Under the pieces are notes generated by a model. That model saw nothing but the letters and a program-made list of their open reading frames with translations. It made no database searches and was not told the origin of the DNA. Shown one piece after another: positions 6,853 to 13,967 of a stretch of 17,799 bases of DNA. How positions within the stretch are numbered: position 1 is the stretch's first letter; each line of letters begins with the position of its first letter. The stretch covers positions 1 to 17,799 of the forward strand of contig JASLDD010000088.1 in the NCBI GenBank assembly GCA_030151725.1, read 5' to 3'. This DNA is from Solirubrobacteraceae bacterium. Lineage in GTDB: Bacteria; Actinomycetota; Thermoleophilia; Solirubrobacterales; Solirubrobacteraceae. The position numbers and the translations under genes were made by a program.

Positions 6853-7518
6853 TCAGGGCACTTCGAGCGCATTGCGGCAGGACCAAAGCGCCTCTTCGAC
6901 GTACAGCGTGGGCACGCCGCCCACCTGCACCGCAAACAGCGTCAGCCGCCTCGTGCTCGAAGCCGCAGTGTGTCCTGCCGCGAGCTCCCCGAACAGCACC
7001 CCAAGTGCATATGTGGAGTCGGCCACAACCAACCTCCCGGCTGGGAGTCTCTCGGCCTCTGCGCCACGCCCAAGTGGCTCGTCTGGGAGGCTCGGCCGGA
7101 TCCCGAGCTTGCCATCGACGGACGCCGCATCCAGCGCCCACACCGGCACTGCGGTGTCAGCCAGGGCGATCAACAGCACGTCCTCCAAGAGACCTCCTGT
7201 GAGGAATCCGCCACGCAGCATCCGCTCGAGCACGGCAGCCTCGATCGGCGTGCGCGCCACGTCTGGATCAAGCCCGATGTGGCGGAAGAAGACTCGATAG
7301 GCGGCTGGCACGGGCTCACGGCGGATGCCCACAGCCCGGGGGCCACGGAAGCGATTTGAGAGCTCACGCAGACGCTCCTGAATGTCGGGCGGAGAGCGGT
7401 CCGTCAGCGCCGTCAGACGCGCGACCTGCACTTCTGTGACGAGCAACTGCAACGTCGGCAGCTCCTCTTCGACCTCAGGCGCGCGCCATCCGAGCTCGGG
7501 TCCTGAGACGGCGCTCAT
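6853..7518 (-). CDS. Stand-alone B3/B4 domain protein (PheRS beta editing-domain type)
   Basis: A 221-residue protein consisting almost entirely of the B3/B4 fold that forms the tRNA-editing site of bacterial phenylalanyl-tRNA synthetase beta. Family-like segments are AAYRVFFRHIGLDPDVARTP (about 72-91), PIEAAVLERML, EDVLLIALADTAVPVWALD (about 112-130), LPAGRLVVAD and RRLTLFAVQVGGVPTLYVEE (about 190-209). Free-standing B3/B4 proteins occur in many bacteria and are suspected of clearing mischarged tRNAs or free aminoacyl compounds; the substrate here is unknown. An upstream in-frame extension to 7929 is open but reads the redoxin gene out of frame; ATG 7518 shares a TGATG with the redoxin stop, marking translational coupling. 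The coupling of a tRNA-editing-type domain to a membrane redoxin and RND transporter is unusual. Confidence 0.85.
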   Translation of the reverse strand: MSAVSGPELGWRAPEVEEELPTLQLLVTEVQVARLTALTDRSPPDIQERLRELSNRFRGPRAVGIRREPVPAAYRVFFRHIGLDPDVARTPIEAAVLERMLRGGFLTGGLLEDVLLIALADTAVPVWALDAASVDGKLGIRPSLPDEPLGRGAEAERLPAGRLVVADSTYALGVLFGELAAGHTAASSTRRLTLFAVQVGGVPTLYVEEALWSCRNALEVP

Positions 7519-8228
7519 CAGCCGCTCCAGCCGCGTGCGCGCGACGCCGCCACCAGCTCGCTGACCCGGGTGCGCAGAGTCGCAAGCGGAACGCGACGCA
7601 GCAGTGCCTTGCTCTGCACGACCCCACCCGGGTAGGCGAAACTGACCTGCGGACAGCTGGCGATCTTGTAGAGAGCGGCAAGCGCCCCGTCCCTGTCGAT
7701 GCCCACTGGGAACGTGAGGCCCTTGGAACGGACGAGCTTGCGGACCGAGGCGGCACTGCCCTTGATGTCCACGCCCGCGAAGCGTACCCCGGGGAAGGAT
7801 GTCGTGAGCGCCTGGAGATCGCTGAGCACTGCCGGGCAGGAGCCTCCTTCCACAAACAGCGCGAGTACGACCGGGCCCTGTTCGTAGAGCTGACAGATAT
7901 TCAGGATCCGCGAGCCGCGCACCTGACATGCCGGCACCCCTCCTGCCGAGCCCTGGTTTGGCTGGGTTGCGACGTTCGCATCTCCGGGCAGACCGCCGGT
8001 GGCCAGTGGAACGGCGAAGGGGGCAAAGCGATGGCCAGGCGGAATTCCAGTGGCCCCATTTGGCTTGGTCAGCGCGGTGTTGATCGTGATGAGCACCAGA
8101 GCCAGCAGCGCGAGCACGCCGACGTAGCGTCCGTAGCGGGTTGGTGGCAAGAGCTGAGAGATGTCCTCCCTGCCACCGCCCGGATCGGCCCCGTCAGCGC
8201 GCGCGAGCGGTGGCGTTCCCCGGCTCAT
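7518..8228 (-). CDS. Membrane-anchored thioredoxin-fold (redoxin/TlpA-like) protein
   Basis: A 236-residue protein with a polar cytoplasmic N-terminus, one membrane helix (YVGVLALLALVLITINTAL, about 35-53, preceded by PTRYGRY) and an extracytoplasmic thioredoxin-like domain (about 100-225). The fold is suggested by GPVVLALFVEGGSCPAVLSD (strand plus active-site helix), FPGVRFAGVDIKGS and GLTFPVGIDRDGALAALYKI, then SCPQVSFAYPGG at the cis-Pro position. The usual CxxC is absent: the active-site loop carries only Cys131 (GGSCPAV), with other cysteines at 101, 112 and 192. It may therefore act as a one-Cys peroxidase or isomerase, or form disulfides with Cys101/112/192. ATG 8228 overlaps the RND stop as ATGA and its own stop overlaps the B3/B4 start, so the three genes are coupled. 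Confidence 0.78.
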   Translation of the reverse strand: MSRGTPPLARADGADPGGGREDISQLLPPTRYGRYVGVLALLALVLITINTALTKPNGATGIPPGHRFAPFAVPLATGGLPGDANVATQPNQGSAGGVPACQVRGSRILNICQLYEQGPVVLALFVEGGSCPAVLSDLQALTTSFPGVRFAGVDIKGSAASVRKLVRSKGLTFPVGIDRDGALAALYKIASCPQVSFAYPGGVVQSKALLRRVPLATLRTRVSELVAASRARGWSG

Positions 8229-10885
8229 GATCGGACCTGCACCTCCCGGATGCCAGGACCCGGCACTGCCCTCACAGCCTCACCGAGCGAGCGGCGCTCG
8301 GCGAGCATCACTGCGGCGGGCAGAGCTACCAGCACTCCGAGCAGAGACACAGAGAGATCGATGAGCGTGACAAGACCAAAGTCGCGAAGCATGCGGATGT
8401 CCGACAACGCCAGCACACCGAAGCCGGCGATGGCGGTGGCGCCTGACGCAGCCACCGCGGCGCCCGTGCGACTGTAACTGCGCCGAAGCGCCTCCACGAC
8501 GTCGCGGCCGGCGAGCATCTCTTGGCGGTGGCGCTCTGAGAGCAGGACGCTGAACTCGGTGGAGATTGCAATCACGAGAGCGCCAAGCGTCACCGACATC
8601 GGATTCAAGGGCACGCGCACCACGAACAGGATCAGCGCAGACCATCCTGTCGCGAGCACGATCGGCACCAGCGGGACGAGCACCCGCCGCCGCTCGCCGC
8701 GGAAGGCCACCGACAAAACCAGCGCCACCACGATGAGCGCCGCCAGTAGCGTCTCCAAACGCCGCCAGGGATCCGCCACCTGGGAGCCCGATCTCGCAGC
8801 CAGCACGGGCAGCCCCACTAGGCGCGCGCTCACCCCCGCCGGCGGATGCAGCTGAGCGGTCATCCGGTCCAGGAGCTGCTGCTCCTGCGCGAGGCCCATC
8901 AGCCGAATGCCGAAGGCAAGCGTCGCCACGCGCCTGTCAGCAGTGATGACGTCGCGGGAGAAGTACGGCGGGATGACGCTGAGAAGACCACTCACCTGCT
9001 GCTGGGAGAGCTTCGCCTTCGATGAGCCATTGGCCTGGAAAAGATCCGGGAGCGAGAAGGCGGGACACAGACGCGCCTTGCCACAGCCACGCGAGGAGCT
9101 GTAGCCAAAGCGTTTCAAGACCGCGCTCTGGTAGGAGGTCATCCATTCGATCGTGGCCGGCTTGGCGAGATCCTTGCCGGAGACCATGAGATCGATTTCG
9201 CCACCTACGCCAGTGGTGCGCTCGAGCGTGTCGAGCGCCTGAAGCGAGCTCAGGCTGGAGGGCACGAGCTTCGTGATGTCGGTCTCGACCTTCGTCTGAG
9301 TATCCAGCCCCCATCCACAGGCAGCGAGCACAAGGCCCACCCCCAACACCCGCCCCGGGTGACGAACGGCGCCCACCAGCGCCGCTCTAATGACATTCCG
9401 AGTGAAGGGGTTGTCGGCAAGCAGCTCGCGCGCGCCACGCCAGGCAGCAGCGAGCACAACGGGAACACGCGGCCCCCCGACGCGCACGCGTCTCTTGCTG
9501 GAGCCGAGCGCCAGAGCGCCAGCGCCAACGGTCAGGGCGCAAGCCAGCGCAATCACCACACCCACGACGAGCAGCGCCCCAAAGCCGCGCACCATGGGCA
9601 CCGGCGAAAGCAAGAGCACCAGCATGGCCCCGGCGCTGGCAGCCCCGGCGGTGGCGATCGTGGGAGCCCCCGCGGCGGCCGCGGCGGCGATCGGCCCATC
9701 GCGCGTTGCGCCGTCATGCTCACCCTGCTCGAATGCCTCACCCACACGCGACTGGAACTGGATCGAGTAGTCGACCGCAAGACCCACCAGCACCGGCAGC
9801 ACGGCAACCGAGGCCATGGTGAGCGAGGCGCCAACAGCTGAGAGCGCGCCGAAGGTGATGGCCGCCGCGAGCAGCGCGAGCGCCAGCGGCAGCAGTCGCG
9901 GCCTGCCGAGGAAGATCAGCCCAAGCGTGGCAGCCATAACCAGGAGCACAGCGATGAGCAGCAGCTCGATCGAGTGCGTGATCGAGCTGGTCAGTTCGGC
10001 GACGATGACCGGCTCGCCGGTGAGAAGGTAGGTCTCGCCGTGCTGCAGCTGCCACTGCGGCATCGCGATCGCACCGCGAATGTCTGCGATGGTTGCGGTT
10101 CTCTGCGCTTCTGAGAGCCCGGCCTTCATCCGCACCGAGATGAGAGCCGAGTTGCGGCTCGGGAACAGGTAGGCAAAGCGCTGCTTGGGCGTGCCCACGG
10201 GCTTTTTCGAGTCGAACACGAGGTCTGAGACGAAGTTGGAGTCCTCGATGCTCGGTCGTTCGCTGAGGCCATATTGGAGCGCGAGCGTCACGAGGCTCTT
10301 TTGGAAGCTGCCGATCGTGACCTTGCTCGCTTCTCGTCCCAGGGCTCGCGCCTGCGCTGCGGAGCGCCCCTTTGCCAGAGCCGCTCGAGTGACGGCTTTT
10401 TCTGCCTGCTTGGCCTGGGCTTCGGCCTGTTTGGTCTGCACGGTGAGCTGTTCGTCGATCTGTTCGGCGGACTCGTTGATAAAGGTGCCCGGGCCGAAGA
10501 CCACCTTCACGGTCTTGGAGCGCGCCAAGGCAGCGCACGGCCCATGCGCGCCACCCTCCGATGCATAGGCAGCCGCGGGAACGCTGCCTGCCAGACAACC
10601 CTCGAGGCCGACAAGGCGCTCGATGTCAGAGCTCAGCACCAGCTGCTGCAGATCGCCTTTCACGAGCACCGCGATCGGCTCTTCGCCAAAGCTCCCGTAA
10701 AAGCTCTGCGTCGCCTTGTATTCAGGGTTGGAGCTCGATACGAACGTGCTCGTCGCCGCTGTCGGATGCAGGCGCAGCGCCAGCGCGACGCCGCCCAGGC
10801 CGAGCACCACAGCAACCGCAATCACCAGCCGTGCCCGGCGCGCAGCGCCGCCGGCCAGCGCAGCGAAGATCGAAGAAGCGTTCAC
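8225..10885 (-). CDS. RND/MMPL family transporter (HAE3-like)
   Basis: An 886-residue membrane protein with two RND repeats. TM1 is near 19-41; a large extracytoplasmic loop (about 42-300) follows; TM2-6 run from about 303 (IELLLIAVLLVMAATLGLIF) with the RND core VGLAVDYSIQF; TM7 is near 510-525; a second loop contains IDLMVSGKDL; TM8-12 run from about 710 and include ISTEFSVLLSERHRQE. The length and architecture match the hydrophobe/amphiphile efflux-3 and MmpL-like group, which moves lipids or hopanoids across the membrane using proton flux. Loop 1 contains a Lys/Gln/Ala-rich coiled-coil-like insertion (TKQAEAQAKQAEKAVTRAAL). The start is GTG 10885 with no evident Shine-Dalgarno. It lies 205 nt downstream of the MlaF-type ATPase gene, so it may share its transcript. 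Substrate is not determinable; export of a lipid is the natural guess. Confidence 0.88.
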   Translation of the reverse strand: MNASSIFAALAGGAARRARLVIAVAVVLGLGGVALALRLHPTAATSTFVSSSNPEYKATQSFYGSFGEEPIAVLVKGDLQQLVLSSDIERLVGLEGCLAGSVPAAAYASEGGAHGPCAALARSKTVKVVFGPGTFINESAEQIDEQLTVQTKQAEAQAKQAEKAVTRAALAKGRSAAQARALGREASKVTIGSFQKSLVTLALQYGLSERPSIEDSNFVSDLVFDSKKPVGTPKQRFAYLFPSRNSALISVRMKAGLSEAQRTATIADIRGAIAMPQWQLQHGETYLLTGEPVIVAELTSSITHSIELLLIAVLLVMAATLGLIFLGRPRLLPLALALLAAAITFGALSAVGASLTMASVAVLPVLVGLAVDYSIQFQSRVGEAFEQGEHDGATRDGPIAAAAAAGAPTIATAGAASAGAMLVLLLSPVPMVRGFGALLVVGVVIALACALTVGAGALALGSSKRRVRVGGPRVPVVLAAAWRGARELLADNPFTRNVIRAALVGAVRHPGRVLGVGLVLAACGWGLDTQTKVETDITKLVPSSLSSLQALDTLERTTGVGGEIDLMVSGKDLAKPATIEWMTSYQSAVLKRFGYSSSRGCGKARLCPAFSLPDLFQANGSSKAKLSQQQVSGLLSVIPPYFSRDVITADRRVATLAFGIRLMGLAQEQQLLDRMTAQLHPPAGVSARLVGLPVLAARSGSQVADPWRRLETLLAALIVVALVLSVAFRGERRRVLVPLVPIVLATGWSALILFVVRVPLNPMSVTLGALVIAISTEFSVLLSERHRQEMLAGRDVVEALRRSYSRTGAAVAASGATAIAGFGVLALSDIRMLRDFGLVTLIDLSVSLLGVLVALPAAVMLAERRSLGEAVRAVPGPGIREVQVRS

Positions 10886-11090
10886 AGAGGAAGGCTAACC
10901 GGGCGGCGAGGGGCGCGAGGCACAGCCAGACGCGAGGGAGCGGGCTGGCAAAGGTATCGTCGTTTCTGGCAAGGACGCAGTGAGCGAACTGTGCTGGCCG
11001 AAACGGGGATGCAAGCGGAGCGAGTGTCTACCGGCTTCGGTACATGAGCGAGCGAGGACACAGCCAGGAGCTACGAGACCGAGCCAACGG
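10886..11090. other. Intergenic gap between the RND and ATPase genes
   Basis: This 205-nt gap is the only sizeable break in the minus-strand gene run. I see a weak inverted repeat TACCG (11029-11033) with CGGTA (11038-11042) around a 4-nt loop, no T-tract terminator and no convincing promoter. Whether the RND gene is cotranscribed with the ATPase cannot be decided from sequence. Confidence 0.4.
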
Positions 11091-12104
11091 TTACTCCATG
11101 CCCAGGGGGCCGGCTGATTCGCCCGAGAGAAACTGGCGCACGAAAGGGTTTTCGGACGCGAACAGCTCCTGGGCTGGGCCCGATTCCACGATCCGCCCCT
11201 TCCACAGGACCGATATGTGCTCCGCGACACGACGCGCGCTCATGATGTCGTGCGTGATCACCACGTAGCAGCCGCCGTTCTCGGCGTGGACCTCGCGGAT
11301 CAGTTCGCAAAGCAGCGCAGTGCGCACGGGATCGAGGCCAGAGTCGGGCTCGTCGAAGAGCACGATGTCCGGTTCCAGCACGAGTGCCCGCGCGAAGCCA
11401 GCGCGCTTGCGCATCCCACCCGAAAGCTCATTTGGCATCTTCTCGTTGGCGTTGCCCAGCCCCACCTCTCGCAGCCGCCCGTTGACGATCTCGGCGATCT
11501 CCTCCTCGCCCTTCTCGGTGTGCTGGCGCAGAGGAAAGGCCACGTTGTCGTAGAGGTTCATCGAGCCGAACAGAGCACCGTCCTGGAAGAGCACACCGAA
11601 TTTCTTGCGCATGTCGAACAGCTCGGCGTCGGGCAGGCTCGGCACCGAGCGACCGTGCACGATCACGTCGCCCTCGTCGGGGTAGAGGAGCCCGACGATG
11701 TGCTTGATGCACACCGACTTGCCGGTACCCGATGGGCCCAGGATCATCGAAATCTGGTCCTCGGGGATCGACATGTTCAGCCCTCGCAGGACGTGGTTGC
11801 GACCGAAGGACTTGTGCACGTCGATGAACTCGATCGCGTCGGGCGAGGAGGACGGACGGACGATTCCCGTGTGGTACTGGAACTCATCGGCCTCCTGTTC
11901 CTCCTGACGTCGGCGTGAGGCCCCCAGGCGCTCGAAGGTCACCCCGGCGAGATCTCTCGTGCGCTGCTCCTCGTCGGGCTCCTCAGGAGACGCGAACTCG
12001 GCCTCGCCGCCCTCCTGGGCGGGGGCCTCGTGATGCTCGATCTGCTCGTAGGACTCCTCCGGCAGCTCGCTCTCGCCGTCGGTTCCTGTTGGCTCGTCGG
12101 TCAA
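11091..12104 (-). CDS. Mce/Mla-type ABC transporter ATP-binding protein (MlaF/Mkl-like)
   Basis: A 337-residue cytoplasmic ATPase that powers the MlaE-type permeases encoded just upstream. Walker A GPSGTGKS is at 123-130, Q-loop LFQDGALFGSMN at about 172-183, signature LSGGMRKRAG at 227-236, Walker B IVLFDEPDSGLDP at 247-259 and the switch His in VVITHDI at 285. LSGGMRKR and EPDSGLDPV are characteristic of the MlaF/Mkl branch that drives lipid transport by MCE systems. The first about 88 residues are a very acidic Glu/Asp-rich extension not found in typical family members. I chose TTG 12104: it lies 4 nt after the permease stop with a GGGGGG run at suitable distance. An ATG at 12188 is in frame but would sit inside the permease gene. 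Confidence 0.92.
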   Translation of the reverse strand: MTDEPTGTDGESELPEESYEQIEHHEAPAQEGGEAEFASPEEPDEEQRTRDLAGVTFERLGASRRRQEEQEADEFQYHTGIVRPSSSPDAIEFIDVHKSFGRNHVLRGLNMSIPEDQISMILGPSGTGKSVCIKHIVGLLYPDEGDVIVHGRSVPSLPDAELFDMRKKFGVLFQDGALFGSMNLYDNVAFPLRQHTEKGEEEIAEIVNGRLREVGLGNANEKMPNELSGGMRKRAGFARALVLEPDIVLFDEPDSGLDPVRTALLCELIREVHAENGGCYVVITHDIMSARRVAEHISVLWKGRIVESGPAQELFASENPFVRQFLSGESAGPLGME

Positions 12105-12108
12105 CGCC

Positions 12109-12906
12109 TTACCCCCCGATCGGGGCCCGCGGATTGGCGCCCCAGAAGATTTGGGTGCCGAGCATCCCGATGATGTGCACGAGCACAAGATTCAGCACCA
12201 TCGACTTGGCCGTGGCCGTGCCCACGCCCACTGGTCCCCCCGACGCGTTGTAGCCGTAGTAACAGCCCACGAGCACGATCGCAGTGGCCATGAACATGGC
12301 CTTGATCACGCTGTAGATGAAGTCGGGCGGATTTTGGAACTGCCAGAAGATCAGGAAATAACCGCCCGAGGAGACCGCCCCGACCTGCTGCACGACCGCG
12401 ATGTAGGAGGCGAGGAAGCCTGCGCCGATGGCTGCCAGGTACATGAAGGGAAGCACCAGCCAAGCTGCAAGCAGGCGGGTTGCGCAGAGGAATGTGACGG
12501 AGTTGATGCCCATCACCTCCAGCGCATCGATCTCATCGGAGATGCGCATGGCGCCGAGCTCGGCGACGATCCCAGTACCGACCTTTGCCGCCATCATGTA
12601 GCCGAAGGCATAGGGGACGAGCTCGCGCAGATCGCACCACGCCGTGAACACCCCCGCGTAGGCAGGGGCGCCTTGCGCCTCGGTGAAGTAGGCGCCCTCG
12701 ATGCCACACTCCAGGCCGATGATGAACACGAGCGCCCAGATGATCAGGGTCGAGGAGAGGATCAGGATCCCCGACTGGCGCAGCGCCTCGCCGAAGAAGC
12801 GGAACACGCGCAGGCCCCACACGTCGCCGACGATCCGGCCCGTGAACCTGCCGATTTCGCCCGTCGCCGCAAGCCATTCCCTTGGTGCCGCGAGCAGCTC
12901 GTTCAT
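12109..12906 (-). CDS. MlaE/YrbE-type ABC permease, second copy
   Basis: A 265-residue integral membrane protein of the MlaE family, which forms the membrane channel of MCE-type lipid transporters. The family hallmark AKVGTGIVAELGAMRISDEI, followed by DALEVMGIN, is clear near residues 105-135, with membrane helices before it (LILSSTLIIWALVFIIGL) and after it (LLAAWLVLPFMYLAAIGAGF, FMATAIVLVGCYYGYNASGG). ATG 12906 is preceded by GGAGG at 7 nt. It lies 73 nt after the first permease and 4 nt before the ATPase start, so all three form one transcription unit. Two different MlaE copies suggest a heterodimeric channel, as with the YrbEA/YrbEB pair in mycobacterial mce operons. Import or export direction cannot be read from sequence. 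Confidence 0.92.
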   Translation of the reverse strand: MNELLAAPREWLAATGEIGRFTGRIVGDVWGLRVFRFFGEALRQSGILILSSTLIIWALVFIIGLECGIEGAYFTEAQGAPAYAGVFTAWCDLRELVPYAFGYMMAAKVGTGIVAELGAMRISDEIDALEVMGINSVTFLCATRLLAAWLVLPFMYLAAIGAGFLASYIAVVQQVGAVSSGGYFLIFWQFQNPPDFIYSVIKAMFMATAIVLVGCYYGYNASGGPVGVGTATAKSMVLNLVLVHIIGMLGTQIFWGANPRAPIGG

Positions 12907-12979
12907 CGCCGGGCCTCCGGCTGTGCGCGCCTGAGCGACCGAGGACGCCGCTGGGCGAAGGTCATCGGGCGTCCAGGCA

Positions 12980-13786
12980 TTACTTGATCACCAGGATCTG
13001 GGGATGTGTGGCGAGCAAGGTCTGGGTGAACACGTAGTCGAAGGAGAAGATCGCAAGGAAGGCTACGACCACAGCCTGGTTGACCGCGCGGCCCACGCCC
13101 TCGGCGCCCCCGGATGCGGTCATGCCCTTGTAGCAGCAGACGATCGCGATGATCGCTCCGAAGATCGTCGTCTTCAACACCGAGCCCCAGAGATCCGTGG
13201 TGGAGGCGTTGGCGAACAGCGTCGCCCAGAATGGCCCCAACGGCTGACCGTTGACGAGCTCGGCGATCAGTCCGCCGAAGATCCCAAACAGAACCGCGTA
13301 GATGTCGAACAGGCCCGTCACGACCATCAAGGCGAGAAAGCGCGGCACGACCAGGTTCTTGACTGGGTCGACCCCCAGCACCTGCAGGGCATCCAGCTCC
13401 TCGCGGATCTTGCGCGCGCCGAGATCAGCCGTGATCGCCGTGCCGGCCACGCCGGCAAGCACGATCGCGGTCACGTTGGGACCGATCTCGCGAACGGACG
13501 CAAGGATGAAGAATCCGCCCAGGCGGTCGAGAGCACCGAAGATCGTCAAGAAGTTCGCCGCCTGCAGCCCCGGCGCGCCGTAATTGATCGCCACGGTAGA
13601 GACCAGCAGCGGGAACCAGCACAGTCGAAGCGCGAACAGGAACTGCGAAACGAACTCTCCACCGTAGGGGTACGGAGGGCGCAGGGCCGAGGAGATCGTC
13701 CTGCCGGTGAGGATCATCATGTCCCCTACTTCCTCGAGCAGGTTCCTCGTCGGGAAGTACACCCGCTCGGCTGCGCTGCGAACCAT
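12980..13786 (-). CDS. MlaE/YrbE-type ABC permease, first copy
   Basis: A 268-residue membrane permease of the MlaE family. The conserved loop is TAITADLGARKIREELDALQ with VLGVDPVKNLVVPRFLAL following, near residues 115-155. Membrane helices flank it (FLFALRLCWFPLLVSTVAI; GLFDIYAVLFGIFGGLIAEL; FGAIIAIVCCYKGMTASGGA). ATG 13786 is preceded by GAGGAGGGG about 9 nt upstream; a TTG at 13795 in the same frame sits too close to that site. It heads the minus-strand operon and is divergent from the lipoprotein gene, with a strong hairpin between them. With the second permease and ATPase it forms an Mce-like ABC core; no MCE/MlaD substrate-handling protein follows in this window. Confidence 0.9.
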   Translation of the reverse strand: MVRSAAERVYFPTRNLLEEVGDMMILTGRTISSALRPPYPYGGEFVSQFLFALRLCWFPLLVSTVAINYGAPGLQAANFLTIFGALDRLGGFFILASVREIGPNVTAIVLAGVAGTAITADLGARKIREELDALQVLGVDPVKNLVVPRFLALMVVTGLFDIYAVLFGIFGGLIAELVNGQPLGPFWATLFANASTTDLWGSVLKTTIFGAIIAIVCCYKGMTASGGAEGVGRAVNQAVVVAFLAIFSFDYVFTQTLLATHPQILVIK

Positions 13787-13862
13787 CTCTACCAACCCCT
13801 CCTCGGGTAACGGTCGTCCTCACCCTGAACTCTACGCCATGCACCTCCTGCGAGCGGCCGCC

Positions 13863-13899
13863 GGCGCGCGAGCGCGTTTCGACGCGCTCGCCCGGCGCC
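13863..13899. promoter_or_regulatory. Strong hairpin in the divergent control region
   Basis: GCGAGCGCGT (13868-13877) and ACGCGCTCGC (13882-13891) form a perfect 10-bp inverted repeat around TTCG (13878-13881). GGCGC (13863-13867) and GCGCC (13895-13899) extend the stem past a 3-nt bulge. A second small repeat CCAGT-CCC-ACTGG follows (13898-13910). It lies between the divergent permease and lipoprotein genes (13787-13967), about 80 nt from the permease start. It has no T-run, so an operator or a leader RNA element is likelier than a terminator. The structure is seen directly; its role is inference. Confidence 0.5.
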
Positions 13900-13967
13900 A
13901 GTCCCACTGGTATCGTGGCGCGATCGTGAGGGGAGGGCCCAGAGTCTTTGGTGGCGGTCGGCGTTTT

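Noticed and set aside
7519..7929. N-terminal extension of the B3/B4 frame
   Set aside because: It reads the redoxin gene out of frame with Arg/Gly/Pro-rich sequence; the TGATG overlap at 7516-7520 marks the real start.
8359..9841. Several plus-strand open frames opposite the RND gene
   Set aside because: All are antisense to a clear 12-TM transporter and lack recognisable domains or ribosome sites.
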